Assembly: GCA_021234155.1 (NCBI GenBank)
Contig: JAJEKV010000248.1
Span: 489,637 to 553,636, forward strand
Direction of reading: 5' to 3'
Origin: Isoetes taiwanensis
Lineage: Eukaryota > Streptophyta > Lycopodiopsida > Isoetales > Isoetaceae
DNA length: 64,000 bases
The notes beneath the pieces were generated by a model. The model ran no database searches. It was not told the origin of the DNA and saw nothing but the letters and a program-made list of their open reading frames with translations. Below are positions 20,362-31,423 of the stretch, in pieces. Position numbers and translations under genes: made by a program. Position 1 is the first letter of the stretch, and each line of letters opens with the position of its first letter.

Positions 20362-21520
20362 GTGTGTGATTATATGTTACGTATAGTGACTTTTATCAAG
20401 TTACTAAAAAACTTGCAATATGAAATTTGTCCCAAAATCAAGAAATCCCAATTTAACCCCCCCCCCCACCTAGTTAAGAAAGTGTTGGCAATGAGACTAT
20501 TAGAGCAAAGCGCCCCTGGTGAGACCGGTAAAGAGTGGGAAGCAAGAAAAAGGGCAGATGCCAAGACTATATGGTTTGCAATAGTGGATTCCTCTCAAAT
20601 AATCAACAGGATCAGAATTGGTTCAGGAACATATGGAATGGTGTTCAAATGCAATATCTTGGGTTCTAGTTTTCTTAAAGACGAACCCTATTGTGTTAAA
20701 TTTCAGAATGATGATGTGCGGTTAGGTACGGCCAGGCCTGATGTGATAGTAAAGGCCATGATGAAAAACATGAGGGAATCACAAATGCAGGCTAGACATG
20801 GCTCTATCATCATACGCATTGGTCGCATTAACCGGGTTGGAAAGAACAGGGGTTGATATTTCCCCTTTGGAATGGGGGTTCTTGTGCATCTCTTTTTGTG
20901 CATCATGGAGATAACGAGTTTGCCAGGCATGCATTTAAGAGATTAGGGTATAAGCCTACTGTCGAGGTCGACGTCCATAAGCTTGAGCAACGAAGAAAGC
21001 AAGAGTTATATGTTGCTCAAAGAGTGGGTGATTTAACTATGTCGTTTTTAAGCGGCTTGCTTAAGCTTCATAAAGAGCACCATTTACATATGGACTTGCA
21101 CCCGGGCAATGTCTTGCTTCATTTTGAATTTGGGAAAAGAGAGGATGCAACGGACCCCGTGCTATTTATATTGGTATATGTGATTGGGGAGAAGAACGGC
21201 TAATAGGCGAGCCTGTGGAAGTGAAGCGGTGGGCATACAAAGGCATGGATGCTGCTGCCAAAAAGGCGATTGAGAATGAAAGGCTTGCCTATCCATACAT
21301 GCATGATGATTTGTATTGCGGTCCAAAAAGAGATGGAACTAAGACGGTGCCTGCAAGGGTAGACTTCAACCTCTTAGGGGCAGCCTACTTTATCTATTAC
21401 CTTGCTGATTTTGCACGCAAGCACTCTTTCTTGGAGGCTATGGGTAGCCAGAGGTTTCGAAACATGTGCGATTATTTGAAGCATCGTAGCCGAATCCTAT
21501 CTGCAGACAAAGGCACATAA
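20362..21520 (+). pseudogene. Atypical protein kinase-like gene, frameshifted
   Basis: Three overlapping frames read as one kinase-like protein. The first has a glycine loop IGSGTYGMVFKCN with a candidate lysine in CVKFQND. The second has HLHMDLHPGNVLLHF, a catalytic loop of the HxDLHPGN type seen in ABC1, APH and other atypical kinases. After another shift, IYIGICDWGEERLIGEPVEV supplies CDWG in the DFG position, followed by the 21215-21520 frame ending SADKGT. Frameshifts fall near 20850 and 21165. It lies between the transposase-like gene and the RING-like ORF, all on the plus strand. Active kinases of this type phosphorylate proteins or small molecules; this copy cannot make a continuous product. 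Confidence 0.55.
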
Positions 21521-21998
21521 GTTTGATTCGAACCGACCATCGAACACCATGCGGAGCACTTGGAATTGCTCTCCAACACATTGCACAAGACCCCAAATGG
21601 AATCAGATTGGATTCCTCAAGTTGGGTTAGGTGTAGACGATGCTGACCAAGCTGGACCAAGTCACGCTTAGCGTGCCATTTATGAGCTCTCTTGTATGCA
21701 ACCAAAAAAATTATTGATTGAACAATTGTTTTAAATACATTCAATAAAACATCTTTGGCATTCTTATGTATTTATTTTCGTTGGATTTGATTTTTTTATA
21801 ATTTATAAGTCATATTGAGTTGTTTTTTATTTTACGCAGTTAACATAAAGCCTATTCGCAAGAAAACGAACAAACAACTTACCTAATGCCAAACACAAAA
21901 GAATATCTCAACAACCGAGTGCGTCTCATCAGAATCCGAGTTCGTCTCATCAGCAGACGAGAGAAGGGGCTGATGAAATTGGGCAAGGAGGCTTCTCC

Positions 21999-23468
21999 AT
22001 GCCGTCCTCTTTGAGATCTCCAGATGCATTTGTATTCCCTTCTCTACCTACATTGTCGGAGGTTAGGGCACAACAACTACAGAGAGCAGAGGAACATGCC
22101 AGAACAAATGAATCGCGTGCAAAAGAGTTGTTGAGGTTGAGGGCAATGGCAGAAGTGGCCAAGAAAGAAGGTGTCACAATTACAGAGGTGCATGGAGTTG
22201 CCTGTGACATGGGCCCAGGCTGTTGCCCACATGGAGCAGATTATGAGGATATCGAGGCCAATATAGACGCCAAACAGTTTGACGCCGATTGGCCAAGTAG
22301 GAGAGCAGGTAAGTATAAGGCATACGACTGCAAGATCCCTGAAGTCCGAGCTAAAGCTTTGGAGAGGTGGGTCCAAGTGAAAGGAACAATGATAAAAAGC
22401 CATGAATTCAGCAAGACGTTTGCCAAGCAAGTGTACTATGAGATTGTGAAAGAAGAGCCCGTAAATTATGCTAGTAGAAAATGGAAACAAGGAAGCGGTA
22501 GTGGTATCAGCAAGAGAGTGAAGCTCGCGGACGATTCTGAAAGCGCTCTTGGTGATGAACCCGTGACTATAACCTATTTGCTTCAAGATGCCATAAAACT
22601 TTTAGATGTGGCGGGGGTTGCAGCAGCAGGTGCAGTGACAGAAGAGGTGGATCTGAAGGCTCAGTTAGAGAATGAAAGAAGTCAAAACCTCACTCCGTCA
22701 GAGGAAAACTTGCGCTTAAAAGACCGTGCAAATGCTCACGACAAGATGGCTGCAGAATTACTAGACATGAAGAATCAACTTGCAGCTTTGGGTAGGGAAA
22801 ACACGGTGTTGAGAGTAGACAATGAACATATGCACACAATATCAAAGGCCTTAGATTCTGATCCCCTTAGAGTCTCCAAGGAGCAGGGTATTGCATACTT
22901 CCCTCCCGAATACCTATATGAGAGCCAGTGGGATGATATAAAGAACGGGGACTTCAGATATTGTCAAGCGTGTGCGGACAATCTTACCCAAGTTGGTTGG
23001 TATGCCTTGGGATGTGGACATCGTCTTCATTTGAGGTGTTTGTTGGATTGGATGGTGGGCAGTAAGTTATGTCCAGCAGATGATGGATATATTATACCAG
23101 AGCGCCAGTATGCAATGCTCAACCTGCAATCACGCATGCCTCCCTTGCCACCTCTTATTGCTCACAGGAGGGATGGAATGGCTCACGCGTTCCATACCCA
23201 ACGTGAAATGGACCTTTGGAGGGGGGTAGAAGAACCGCGTGAAGGTGAAGAGGTACCAGACATTAATCAGTACTTGCCTCCTGCTCCTGGGCCAGCAGGT
23301 GATTGGGTGAACCCTGGTGCGAATGTGGATGCAGATGATTATTTCACTACCACCCCAAAACTGGGTCCACATGTTGTTTTTCAGTGTCTTTTTTGCAAAA
23401 AAAACAATACCAAAAAACTACGCGTTGTTTTTTGTCCGGATTTGCTAGAAATGACGTGTAGTTTTTAG
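21999..23468 (+). CDS. Coiled-coil protein with RING-like zinc site, 489 aa
   Basis: An uninterrupted 489-codon ORF; the same frame is open upstream to 21849 through a Gln/Ser-rich stretch (SQQPSASHQNPSSSHQQ), so the true start may be further 5' or in another exon. Residues ~20-60 and ~215-285 are rich in heptad-like Glu/Lys/Leu and probably form coiled coils. A zinc site follows: C322, C325, C339, H341, H344, C347, C358, then P-A-D instead of a final Cys. That is a RING-H2-like spacing with Asp as possible last ligand, typical of E3 ubiquitin ligases. A proline-rich, acidic tail ends near DADDYF (~448). The last ~40 residues, PKLGPHVV to the stop, are encoded by the start of a T-rich tandem repeat, so the original stop may have been lost. 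Best-preserved member of this gene block. Confidence 0.6.
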   Translation: MPSSLRSPDAFVFPSLPTLSEVRAQQLQRAEEHARTNESRAKELLRLRAMAEVAKKEGVTITEVHGVACDMGPGCCPHGADYEDIEANIDAKQFDADWPSRRAGKYKAYDCKIPEVRAKALERWVQVKGTMIKSHEFSKTFAKQVYYEIVKEEPVNYASRKWKQGSGSGISKRVKLADDSESALGDEPVTITYLLQDAIKLLDVAGVAAAGAVTEEVDLKAQLENERSQNLTPSEENLRLKDRANAHDKMAAELLDMKNQLAALGRENTVLRVDNEHMHTISKALDSDPLRVSKEQGIAYFPPEYLYESQWDDIKNGDFRYCQACADNLTQVGWYALGCGHRLHLRCLLDWMVGSKLCPADDGYIIPERQYAMLNLQSRMPPLPPLIAHRRDGMAHAFHTQREMDLWRGVEEPREGEEVPDINQYLPPAPGPAGDWVNPGANVDADDYFTTTPKLGPHVVFQCLFCKKNNTKKLRVVFCPDLLEMTCSF

Positions 23469-24080
23469 CAAAATTTTTATACATGTAGTTTTTTTTGTTA
23501 AAAGTCTACACGTAGAGTTTTGTCAAAATTATCTACACGTAGGAATCACACGTGTGTCTACATGTTGTTTTTTAGAAGTAGATGTGGTTTTCAAGTGTTG
23601 TTTTTTCTAAAATAGACATGTGGTTCTTAATAAAACCTAAAAGGTCCACATGTAGTTTTTAACTATTGTTTTGTATGAAAAACACACTAGAAAACTACAT
23701 ATAGAATTTTGTCCGATTTTGCTAGAAACTACGCGTACTTTCTTTGTTTTTTTTTTAACTATGTTGTTTCTAAATGTTGTTTTCTTAAAAAAGTGATATG
23801 TGTTTTCTAGAAAGAATGTGGTTTTTTGTAAACTATATTGTTTCTAAGTGCTGTTTTCTTAATAAAATAATATGTGTTTTTTATGAAGAATGTGGTTTTT
23901 TTTTTAACTCTGTTGTTTCTAAGTGTTGTTTTCTTAACAAAATGACAAGTGTTTTTTAAAAAAAATGTGGTTTTTGTTGTTGTTTCTAAGTGTTTTTTTT
24001 TTTAATGATACGTGTTTTTTAGGAAAAGTGTGGTTTTTAAGAAATAACTATTATTTTCAAGTGTTATTTTTCTCACAAAG
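23370..24080 (+). repeat. T-rich tandem repeat array
   Basis: Degenerate units of about 65-80 bp contain GTGTTTT, AATGTGGTTTTT, TGTTTCTAAGTG and TGTTTTCTTAA in constant order. The clearest copies are at 23756-24075. The left part (23370-23750) has shorter related blocks built on CATGTAGTTTTT and GTTGTTTTTT. No coding sense; it overlaps the last codons of the RING-like ORF. Confidence 0.75.
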
Positions 24081-25018
24081 AAGAATGTTGATACATAGAA
24101 AAGCCTCACCATTGCAAAATATATTCTTTATGTCCCAAAAATTCAGTTACAATTCATAAACATAACAAAGATAAAGGTAAAAAAGAAATTAAACCAAAAC
24201 TAGTAATGGTGCCCAGTGTTGCTGGGCATAAGTTGGGAAGAGAAGAGCTAGATATATACTAACTTTGTAATCTTGATGTAACTTCACATGGAATATATTA
24301 TTAAATTTAGAGCCTAAGTGTTACTGGACTAAAGTTACAAACCTGTCAATTGATGGAATTGTCAATATGTGATCTATAGCCAATTTCCTACATTATTTTC
24401 TATGTTCAATATTTTTTTGTCCATATCCAATGGGATTTGGACACCCGTTGTATGTTCATTAATGTTTATTTTCCACAGCCAATGGGATTTTTTCGTTCTT
24501 GGGCCTAAGTTAAAGACCATGTAAATGCCAAGTCAAACCAATCCTAATCGTAAGTAAGTGTGCATGTTTTTGTGTGCCTTGACGATCAAGCATGTGTCTA
24601 GCAAGGCCATTGGTGGACTTGATAGTTGTTTTGTGTAAAACAATCCAATTCTTCTTAAGAGTAGTTTGCGTCGATGTAATTTTATAGATTTATGTTCTTA
24701 AAAATGTTGGACTTATTTTTAGTGGTTTATAATGTAATTTTTACAAATTTGCTTTCTTAGATACGTTGGACTTATTTGATGGCTATTACACAAAGGAAAG
24801 TACTAATTGAGTTTGGTTTTCAAAATGGAAAGCATGAATGACATTTTTTAAGATGGACCAACAATGTAATGTGTCAAGAATATTTCGAAACTGCATTTTG
24901 TGTTTTCTTGAAATTCAAATTTCTCTATTTCTCGTACAGGTAGAAAAAGCTATTTCTTCGAGCAGCTCGAGCGCGTATCCGAGCGACCTTTCGACTCTGT
25001 TACTAGGCGACTCCAGAG
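24081..25018. other. Intergenic, AT-rich, no gene seen
   Basis: I see no supported ORF or repeat here apart from possible 5' untranslated sequence just before 25019, where GC content rises. Confidence 0.4.
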
Positions 25019-27497
25019 ATGTCTTCTAAAGCGAATCGAGGTCGAGGCGGACGGGGCAGAGGAAGCGGTGGAAGAGGAATCTCTAAACCGGCTCTTCTCA
25101 AGCTTCGGAGGGCGTTGATCGAGAATACCATGAGAATGGAACCCTATTCAAGGTATTTAATTTGCCACAGAATACACACTGTGTGGAGAGTATTATGCTT
25201 GCATGAATTTGAGATATTTCCTTGCCTTCAGGTTAATATGCTTTGCATGAGTTTGAGTTATTATGCTTTGCATGAATTTTAAGTATTAACATCGAGTTAA
25301 TGCTCGATTGTCCGCTCACGTAGAACATAATTTTGCTCGTTTTATATATAGAATATAGCGGTGTTAGGCAGTTTGAGATAGCAATGTTCAATGAGGTTAA
25401 ATAGTGTGAAATACGGATTCATGAAGGGTATGTAGCTTAAAATGTGGATGCAAAATAATTTAGTTTCAAATTCGCATAGCATGGTCAATAATAGGAGCTA
25501 CCAACACGCCATGGCGTGATTTGTACTAATTTAGGTTTAAATGCATGGCGTGATCTCTTGTTACGAAAAGTACTCTAAAAGTGCTCATCTTCTTTTGCGG
25601 TGCTCAAGAGGAAAAAACCCCTAATAATTAGGGTTCTAATCACGCCAAGAAAGCAAAAGGGCGACCCGAATCGTGATACCATATGATCTCACCTTAGATG
25701 ATGAAGGGGCCGATTCTTATAGCAACCACCGACCACCGCCACTGAAGAGGAAATGGACAGGGTGCCGAAGTGAATGCACGCTGACCTTGCCAAGACAAAT
25801 GGCAAGCTCGACTTAACTCTATTCTCGAGGAAAAAGGAAGCGGAGCACAAGATGGCCAAACAAGGGATCCTAATCTCTTGTGAGGAAGAGGATGACACCA
25901 ACCGCAAATTGCTCTTGGAGATTACATGTAAGCGAAGAAAGATCCGCTTTCGGACTTACTCATTGTAGAGCTACCGCATACAAGGATACATTCATGAAGA
26001 CAGATGTGAGCGGTGAGACATGTTTTAAGTATGGTTGGCCAACCAATGTAGCGATTCGCCAATATCTATTTGCCAAGGGGTTCTGACTATCGTAGAGAGG
26101 CATGTTCACTAAACCCACACCAAGTCACTATTTGCAGCAAGCTAGGGAATTAGCTGACTTGAAAGCTTCTAAGAGGGTCCTAGATCTAGGGAAGAATGTT
26201 CAACCCGGTTTTGTCGGAAGGCATGGAGGCTTCGTTTTTGAGAATGAGCGAGGGGGAGTGGCGCATGACTAGAGGCCATGAACAATTTGAATAAATGCAG
26301 TGACCATTATCCATTGGGTCTTAAGGAAACTTTTGCGATCCATGTGAAGTCCCTCATCCGTTCACCAAGCTCCATTTATGTTAGCGAGAAGATATGATCC
26401 GGCACATGCCATGGAGATTGTTGAGCATGATTAGTAATCCAGGTCAAATGCCTATGCCACGGATGTGCTACCTTGGGATATGATCTCGAACAAGCTGTTG
26501 TGTGGGACGAACTTCCGTGAGATATTGTTAAATGAAAATATTAAATTCCGCCATCATCGGCCGCATTCGTGTTGAGGCACGAAGGCCCTCATCGTGCGGC
26601 CGTAACAAACAAAGCCAAAACGCGTTCTACAATCACTATCATTATAGGAGGTGTCATTATCTTGGATGCCAATACCTCACCTGCAGATTTGGCTGAGATT
26701 AGTGCAACTTTGAATGAAATGGGGAAGACATTTCTATACAAAAGGTAACTAACTGCATTAGGATGTTAGCATTTTAATATTCACCAGGGTTGCCCTTAAG
26801 GCCAAATTTGTCTAAGCATAATTTAGAAGGTCGGGCGAATAATAGAGTTACAAGATTAGTTATGCTGGCGAATATTTTCTAGACATGAATGTTTTTTATA
26901 GAACCTAGGCGAATCATGGCCAATATTATTTTGCCCAAGATTTAAGTGTCTTTATTTTCCAAGTGCAATTTTTGTGGTGAAATTTTATTCACCGGCATCC
27001 ATATTTAATCAAGGACACAAACACATTATAACTATAGTTGCATGATGCAATACCACAACTTAACCTTTGCAAATGAGAACGTGGCTTATTCTTGTAGATA
27101 AAAGAAATCTATTAAAAGGGAGTTCTATAAAAAAATGCTTCAAGCTGATGCATTCTTAGAAGTATTTGAAACACAATAGCTACAAAAATAACTCTTAAAA
27201 TTATCATATGTACCTGGATGGATATGGAGAATGGATTAGGTTATGAAGAGCCTAGAATATTAGGCGATTCCTTAAGAAATCTTCGAGAAGGAGGGTAGAG
27301 GATAAGGCGAATCCATACTTATGACGCTTAGTGGATGTGGCGAATTTTCAAGTGGAGTGAGATTTGTTTGTAGAAAAGTTGGCTAATTCTATTTTTTTCA
27401 TCTATAACGGGCCCTACTAAACCATAGTGTCAAAATTTCTTGATACCCTTAAAAAATAGCCTTTTGGCGAACTTTCGTCCTTAAGGGCTACCCTGAT

Positions 27498-27830
27498 ATT
27501 CACGCCAGTCGTGCTTTCAATTCAATTGAATTCACGCGCGGCCTGGTTTCATAAATTGAATTCACGCCAGGCGTGTTTTCAAATCAAACCAATTCACGCC
27601 AGGTGTGTTTTCAAATCAATCGAGTTCACGCCAGGCGTGTTTTCAAATCAACCTGGTTTCATACATTGTATTCACGCCAGGCGTGTTTTCAAATCAATCG
27701 AATTCACGCCAGGCGTGTTTTCAAATCATTGGTTGATTTGAAAACACGGGCTGGTAAATTCGATTGATTTGAAAACACCTTTGGCGTGAATTGGTTTGAT
27801 TTGAAAGCACTCGGGCGGAATTGCATTAGT
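27498..27830. repeat. Minisatellite of ~35-bp units containing a CACGCC-A-GGCGTG palindrome, inverting midway
   Basis: From 27498 to about 27730 the unit ATTCACGCCAGGCGTG followed by TTTTCAAATCAA recurs six to seven times with small length changes. At about 27730 the array flips: TTGATTTGAAAACAC units read in the opposite direction to about 27830. Each unit carries its own short palindrome and the whole forms a large foldback. Single copies of the same GGCGTGATTT/AATCACGCC core occur at 25.51, 25.55, 25.63, 27.85, 30.25 and 31.37 kb. Confidence 0.85.
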
Positions 27831-29683
27831 AACTTTATTCATTTCACGCCAGCGTGATTTTTCTCTTGATCAATTTTATTCAAATCGGCGTGTGTTTCTA
27901 TTCTATGATATCGATTCAATGTACGTACTATTGCAGTCCATCGTTGAACAACAAGCTGCGCCGCGAATCAACGATTGGGTGGAATATGGCTGCCCATTGC
28001 CCACCGCATGGCGGGTCAAAGTCCGAGACATTCAAGTCTTTGGAGGCGGACTCTGTCATGGAACATTTATCTGTGAGAAGAAGAAGCGCAAGAAAATCAA
28101 AGAAAAAAGGTGGTGATGACATTGCGGATCCTTCAAAGCTCATCCAGCAGTCGGGACCAACCGACTTCGTATAAGATTGTGTTTTGTAAGGAGGCGGTAT
28201 GGCTCAAGTGGAATGAATTTCGGGGCGGCTTATGCACAAGGGAAGTGCCCAGATACTATGGGTAGTGTGCCTCCCGTTGATGTAAGCATCTTTGACTTGA
28301 ATGTGACAGAGATGAGAAAGACTTCGGGGGCTAGGACGATTTGAGACCATTTGGGTTTTAGACCGGTGCTTAAAGAAGGAAGTCTTATACAAGAAGGGTG
28401 CTTTCACCAAGGATAGGATGTCCTTCGTTGAGTCTTTGCAGCCATGTAAAAAGGATGTAATGCAATAATGAAGTCACTATAGGAGCTGAGTTACAAAGGC
28501 TATCGGGGGATGTGGCATTATCCGAAAATTGGATTTTTTGGACAAATACAAGGTCGAAGAATGATGACATCAAGAAGTTTGTATTACGGTCAAAGGACTT
28601 CCTAAAGAATTGGAAGGCTAAAAATACAAAACATAAGGAGACTCTACCCCCTAAGGTACTGGCCGAGTTGAGAAGAAAAGTGGCCCTTGTGAAGAAGATT
28701 ACTGGAGAAGACGACGCTGTCCAGTATTCAGTCTCCATTGGGTACAAAGGTCTCTTGCCAGAATCAACTTCTGGCCTTAGAAATATATCACTCTTTGTGT
28801 TGGACAGCAGGGGTGGGAGAGGAGATATGGGCATGAACCAGAAGGACTACTGCCAGACTTCTTTACCGGTGTATAGGATTGACAACCGAGAGGTCCTTCA
28901 CTATTGTCATCGTTTGTCCTTCAGGTGAGTCACATCTGCATGCACTATCCGCTGCTCATGATCTGGAGTGCCTCAAAGTTATTAGGGAGGGATGCCTAAT
29001 ATATGATGTTAAGGATAATGAGCTGCGAACAACACGAAAGATGGCACATGTGATCTTCATTATGATAGCCATGCTATCAGACGACGAATATGATATTGCT
29101 AAGGCCAAGGTGACAATAGCAGTGCATGGGAATGTTTTCTTCTAGATGATCCAGACTTAAGAACTATATTCTTTCATAATGGATCAGGGGATCGGTCGTC
29201 AACAGGATGAGTCGGAAGAGGATGAGGATCGGGACCCCCTCCTAAGTGGGGAAATCAAGTCACGAGCTACAAACTAAGGAGAAGGGCCCCTTAAATAAAA
29301 ATGGATTTCCGCCTATGGTCGCTTACCTCGTCGGAGGCATTTGCTCCAATTGATACAACCTGCTTGGAGCTTCATGTTGGAGGTTATATTGCCCGAGAGG
29401 CTCTTATGGGTGCAAGAAGATGTCACTGCTTTGTGAGTGATGAGCAGGCCAAAGACTTTCTTGAACCATTCCTCATGCATGTGCTCCTTATGGCAACCTG
29501 AAATCGTCAGCAATCAAAAGTCTCGTAGACTTGTCCAATTCGAAAGTGGACGTTGCTTCTGGAGAGGGAACTAGTAATCTGCAGCCTGATAAGGAAAGCA
29601 GTAATGAACAAATAGCTGCTAAACTGGTTGCTCAAAGTACTGTGATGGCGGCGAACTTAGGGAATATTTTTGCCCACATTGCG

Positions 29684-29960
29684 GGGTAAGATCATGCTAG
29701 GGTCTACATGTTTTGGAAACTACCTGGAAAATACTCTGGGTAGTCAAAGATGATGGTATATTTGAGTTCTTAACATCTCCTTGACATCACAAAATACCTT
29801 ACAACATGTATGTACTACTACTCTTGAACATAACACAATTTCTTTCACTCAATCTTATAGTCTAAGTACTTTAAAATACAATTATGTACTTGCACAGAAG
29901 TACACAGAAAAGTACCTTTTTGGTAATTTTTTATGTAGGCCCTAGCATGGTTTCATGCCC
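29684..29960. mobile_element. MITE, 277 bp, same family as 11488-11810 (TSD TGCG)
   Basis: The left end GGGTAAGATCATGCTAGGG and the right end (read inverted) GGGCATGAAACCATGCTAGGG match the 11.5-kb element's termini, and ACTCTGGGTA is shared internally. TGCG flanks it at 29680-29683 and 29961-29964. Removing the element plus one TSD joins GCC CAC ATT GCG to GGT GAT GCA and gives an open frame AHIAGDASNNLVDSQ. The left end also supplies a GTAAGA and the right end a TATGTAG, intron-like borders, but splicing there would leave a stop (GGG CCC TAG). Confidence 0.85.
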
Positions 29961-30435
29961 TGCGGGTGATGCAAGCAACAATTTAGTAGATTCACAGGTT
30001 AACAATGAACTAATTGACAGGGAAACCGAAAATGAAGGCAACGAAGGCGGCTCTAGTGATTCACAGGTTTGCCAAATCAATAGTAAAATAATGTCAGTTG
30101 TGAAGGACGCAGCGGAACTAATAGAAAATAACAATTCTAACAGTCAGAAGAAGACGAAGATTAAGGGTGGCGAAGGGGAGAATGACGCCGATGATGGCAA
30201 AATAAACCGAAGATGATAGGTATGGCCTTGACCACGAATAAAATCGCTTTCACGCCGTGATTTAATTGCATTACCTTTGAATTAAATCGCCAAGCGTGCT
30301 TTGATTATTTTTCGTTGTCAAAGTAAATCCGCGGAAGCGATTTGGTTATGACTATTTCAAATCACGCTTTGGCACGTTTGTATTGTTTGTGTTATGAATT
30401 ATCTTGCTGATTGGGATACATGTTTGATGTTTCAG

Positions 30436-31062
30436 CTTCCATTGCGTTTCTAAGAAGGTTGTGGTGTTCGACCTAAACGGAGTCCTTTGCAAGACTTTTC
30501 CGAAAAATAAAGTGGCTAGAGAACAGTTTCATCAGACACCAGTAGAATCAAACACCAAGTGGATCTATCCCGGCCGCGACTTTGAAGGAGATGCTAGGCG
30601 AGGCATTCAGGTTATTTCGAAGTTGGTATTTGGTCATCCATGGAACTAAGGAACATCAAGGATACTTTGGAGGCTTTGGGGGAAATGCGTGACATTGGTT
30701 GACCCTTTGGGATCGAGAACAAATGTGTGAAGTTCACTAATCCCAAGGATCCAACAGGCAAGCCTATCTTCATCAAACACTTGAGTAACATGATGGACGA
30801 ACTTGGTATCGAGAATAAGGATGATATAATCATAGTGGATGATGATGCTCTCAAATGCTTCTACAATCAAACGCAGGCCCTGAATCCACCATCTTACGAT
30901 CCAAAAAACTTTGCGACAGATGATTTTCTGGTGAAGTTTGTGTCTATTATGCATAATTTGGCTATGGGGAAGACGGTGGGTGAAGTGTTAGATTCGTTTA
31001 ACTGGATAGAACGGCTGACATGGAACCACACCTTGTTAAACACGTGGAAAAACATGGATTGA
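30436..31062 (+). pseudogene. FCP1/NIF-type HAD phosphatase domain, disrupted
   Basis: After a splice-like TTTCAG at 30435 the frame reads KKVVVFDLNGVLCKTF, the DxN/DxD nucleophile motif of HAD phosphatases in the DLNG form common in plant FCP1-like proteins. After a shift near 30610 it continues YFEVGIWSSMELRNIKDTLE, the T/S-containing motif II region. After a TGA at about 30700 it runs CVKFTNPKDPTGKPIF, then IIIVDDDALKCFYNQ (motif IV, acidic DDD) and NPPSYDPKNF to a stop at 31062. One frameshift plus one nonsense codon disable it. FCP1-like enzymes dephosphorylate phosphoserine in proteins such as RNA polymerase II. Confidence 0.7.
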
Positions 31063-31184
31063 TCCCTTAATGTTTTATTGGAATATATGATATTTTTGTA
31101 TGATATTTGTGCCATGTATCGATAATTTCGAGTCTGGAATTGCCTCGCAAATAATGCAATCTGTTATTATCAAACCTAATATTA

Positions 31185-31206
31185 TCATCTATCTATCTAT
31201 CTATCG
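31185..31206 (+). repeat. (ATCT)n microsatellite
   Basis: Five copies of CTAT/ATCT follow the HAD remnant. Confidence 0.9.
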
Positions 31207-31423
31207 AGCAAGCAATTTTGGTCTCATCTATGTTAGCAACTTGCTCTTCATTTTTGCATATTTCAATTCGCATATGAAAAGTCACACGTGAATCGCAACC
31301 TTATGTTATTTTTGAAGTCCAAAAAAAAAGATTAAAAAAAACAAAAACCCCCTAGAAGACAATAGCAGGTTGGCGTGATTTTGGAGTTGACATAATCCCA
31401 ATTTAATTGGATGATGGTTATCA

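Larger units (their letters stand above)
25019..30216 (+). pseudogene. Decayed multi-exon gene with an N-terminal RGG box and methyltransferase-like end
   Basis: Exon 1 (25019-25152) encodes MSSKANRGRGGRGRGSGGRG and KPALLKLRRALIENTMRM, ending AG|GTATTT. Further exon-like pieces: 25774-25968; 26640-26744 (IIGGVIILDANTSPADLAE, donor AAAAG|GTAACT); 27937-28116 after TTGCAG (DWVEYGCPLPTAWRVKV); 28460-28925 (ELQRLSGDVALSENWIFW and onward); 28920-29145; 29301-29501 (LHVGGYIAREALMGARRC, like the GG..REAL part after SAM-binding motif I); 29520-29683 joined to 29961-30216 after removal of a MITE. The frame changes repeatedly and stops are common between 25.9 and 28.5 kb. ELQRL.G..(A/S)LSE recurs as a fragment at 37.53 kb, so the family is dispersed. 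The link to methyltransferases is weak inference, and whether all pieces belong to one gene is not certain. Confidence 0.4.

Noticed and set aside
25508-25530. Isolated AACACGCCATGGCGTG palindrome as a regulatory operator
   Set aside because: It is one of several scattered copies of the 27.5-kb minisatellite core, so it is treated as a repeat.
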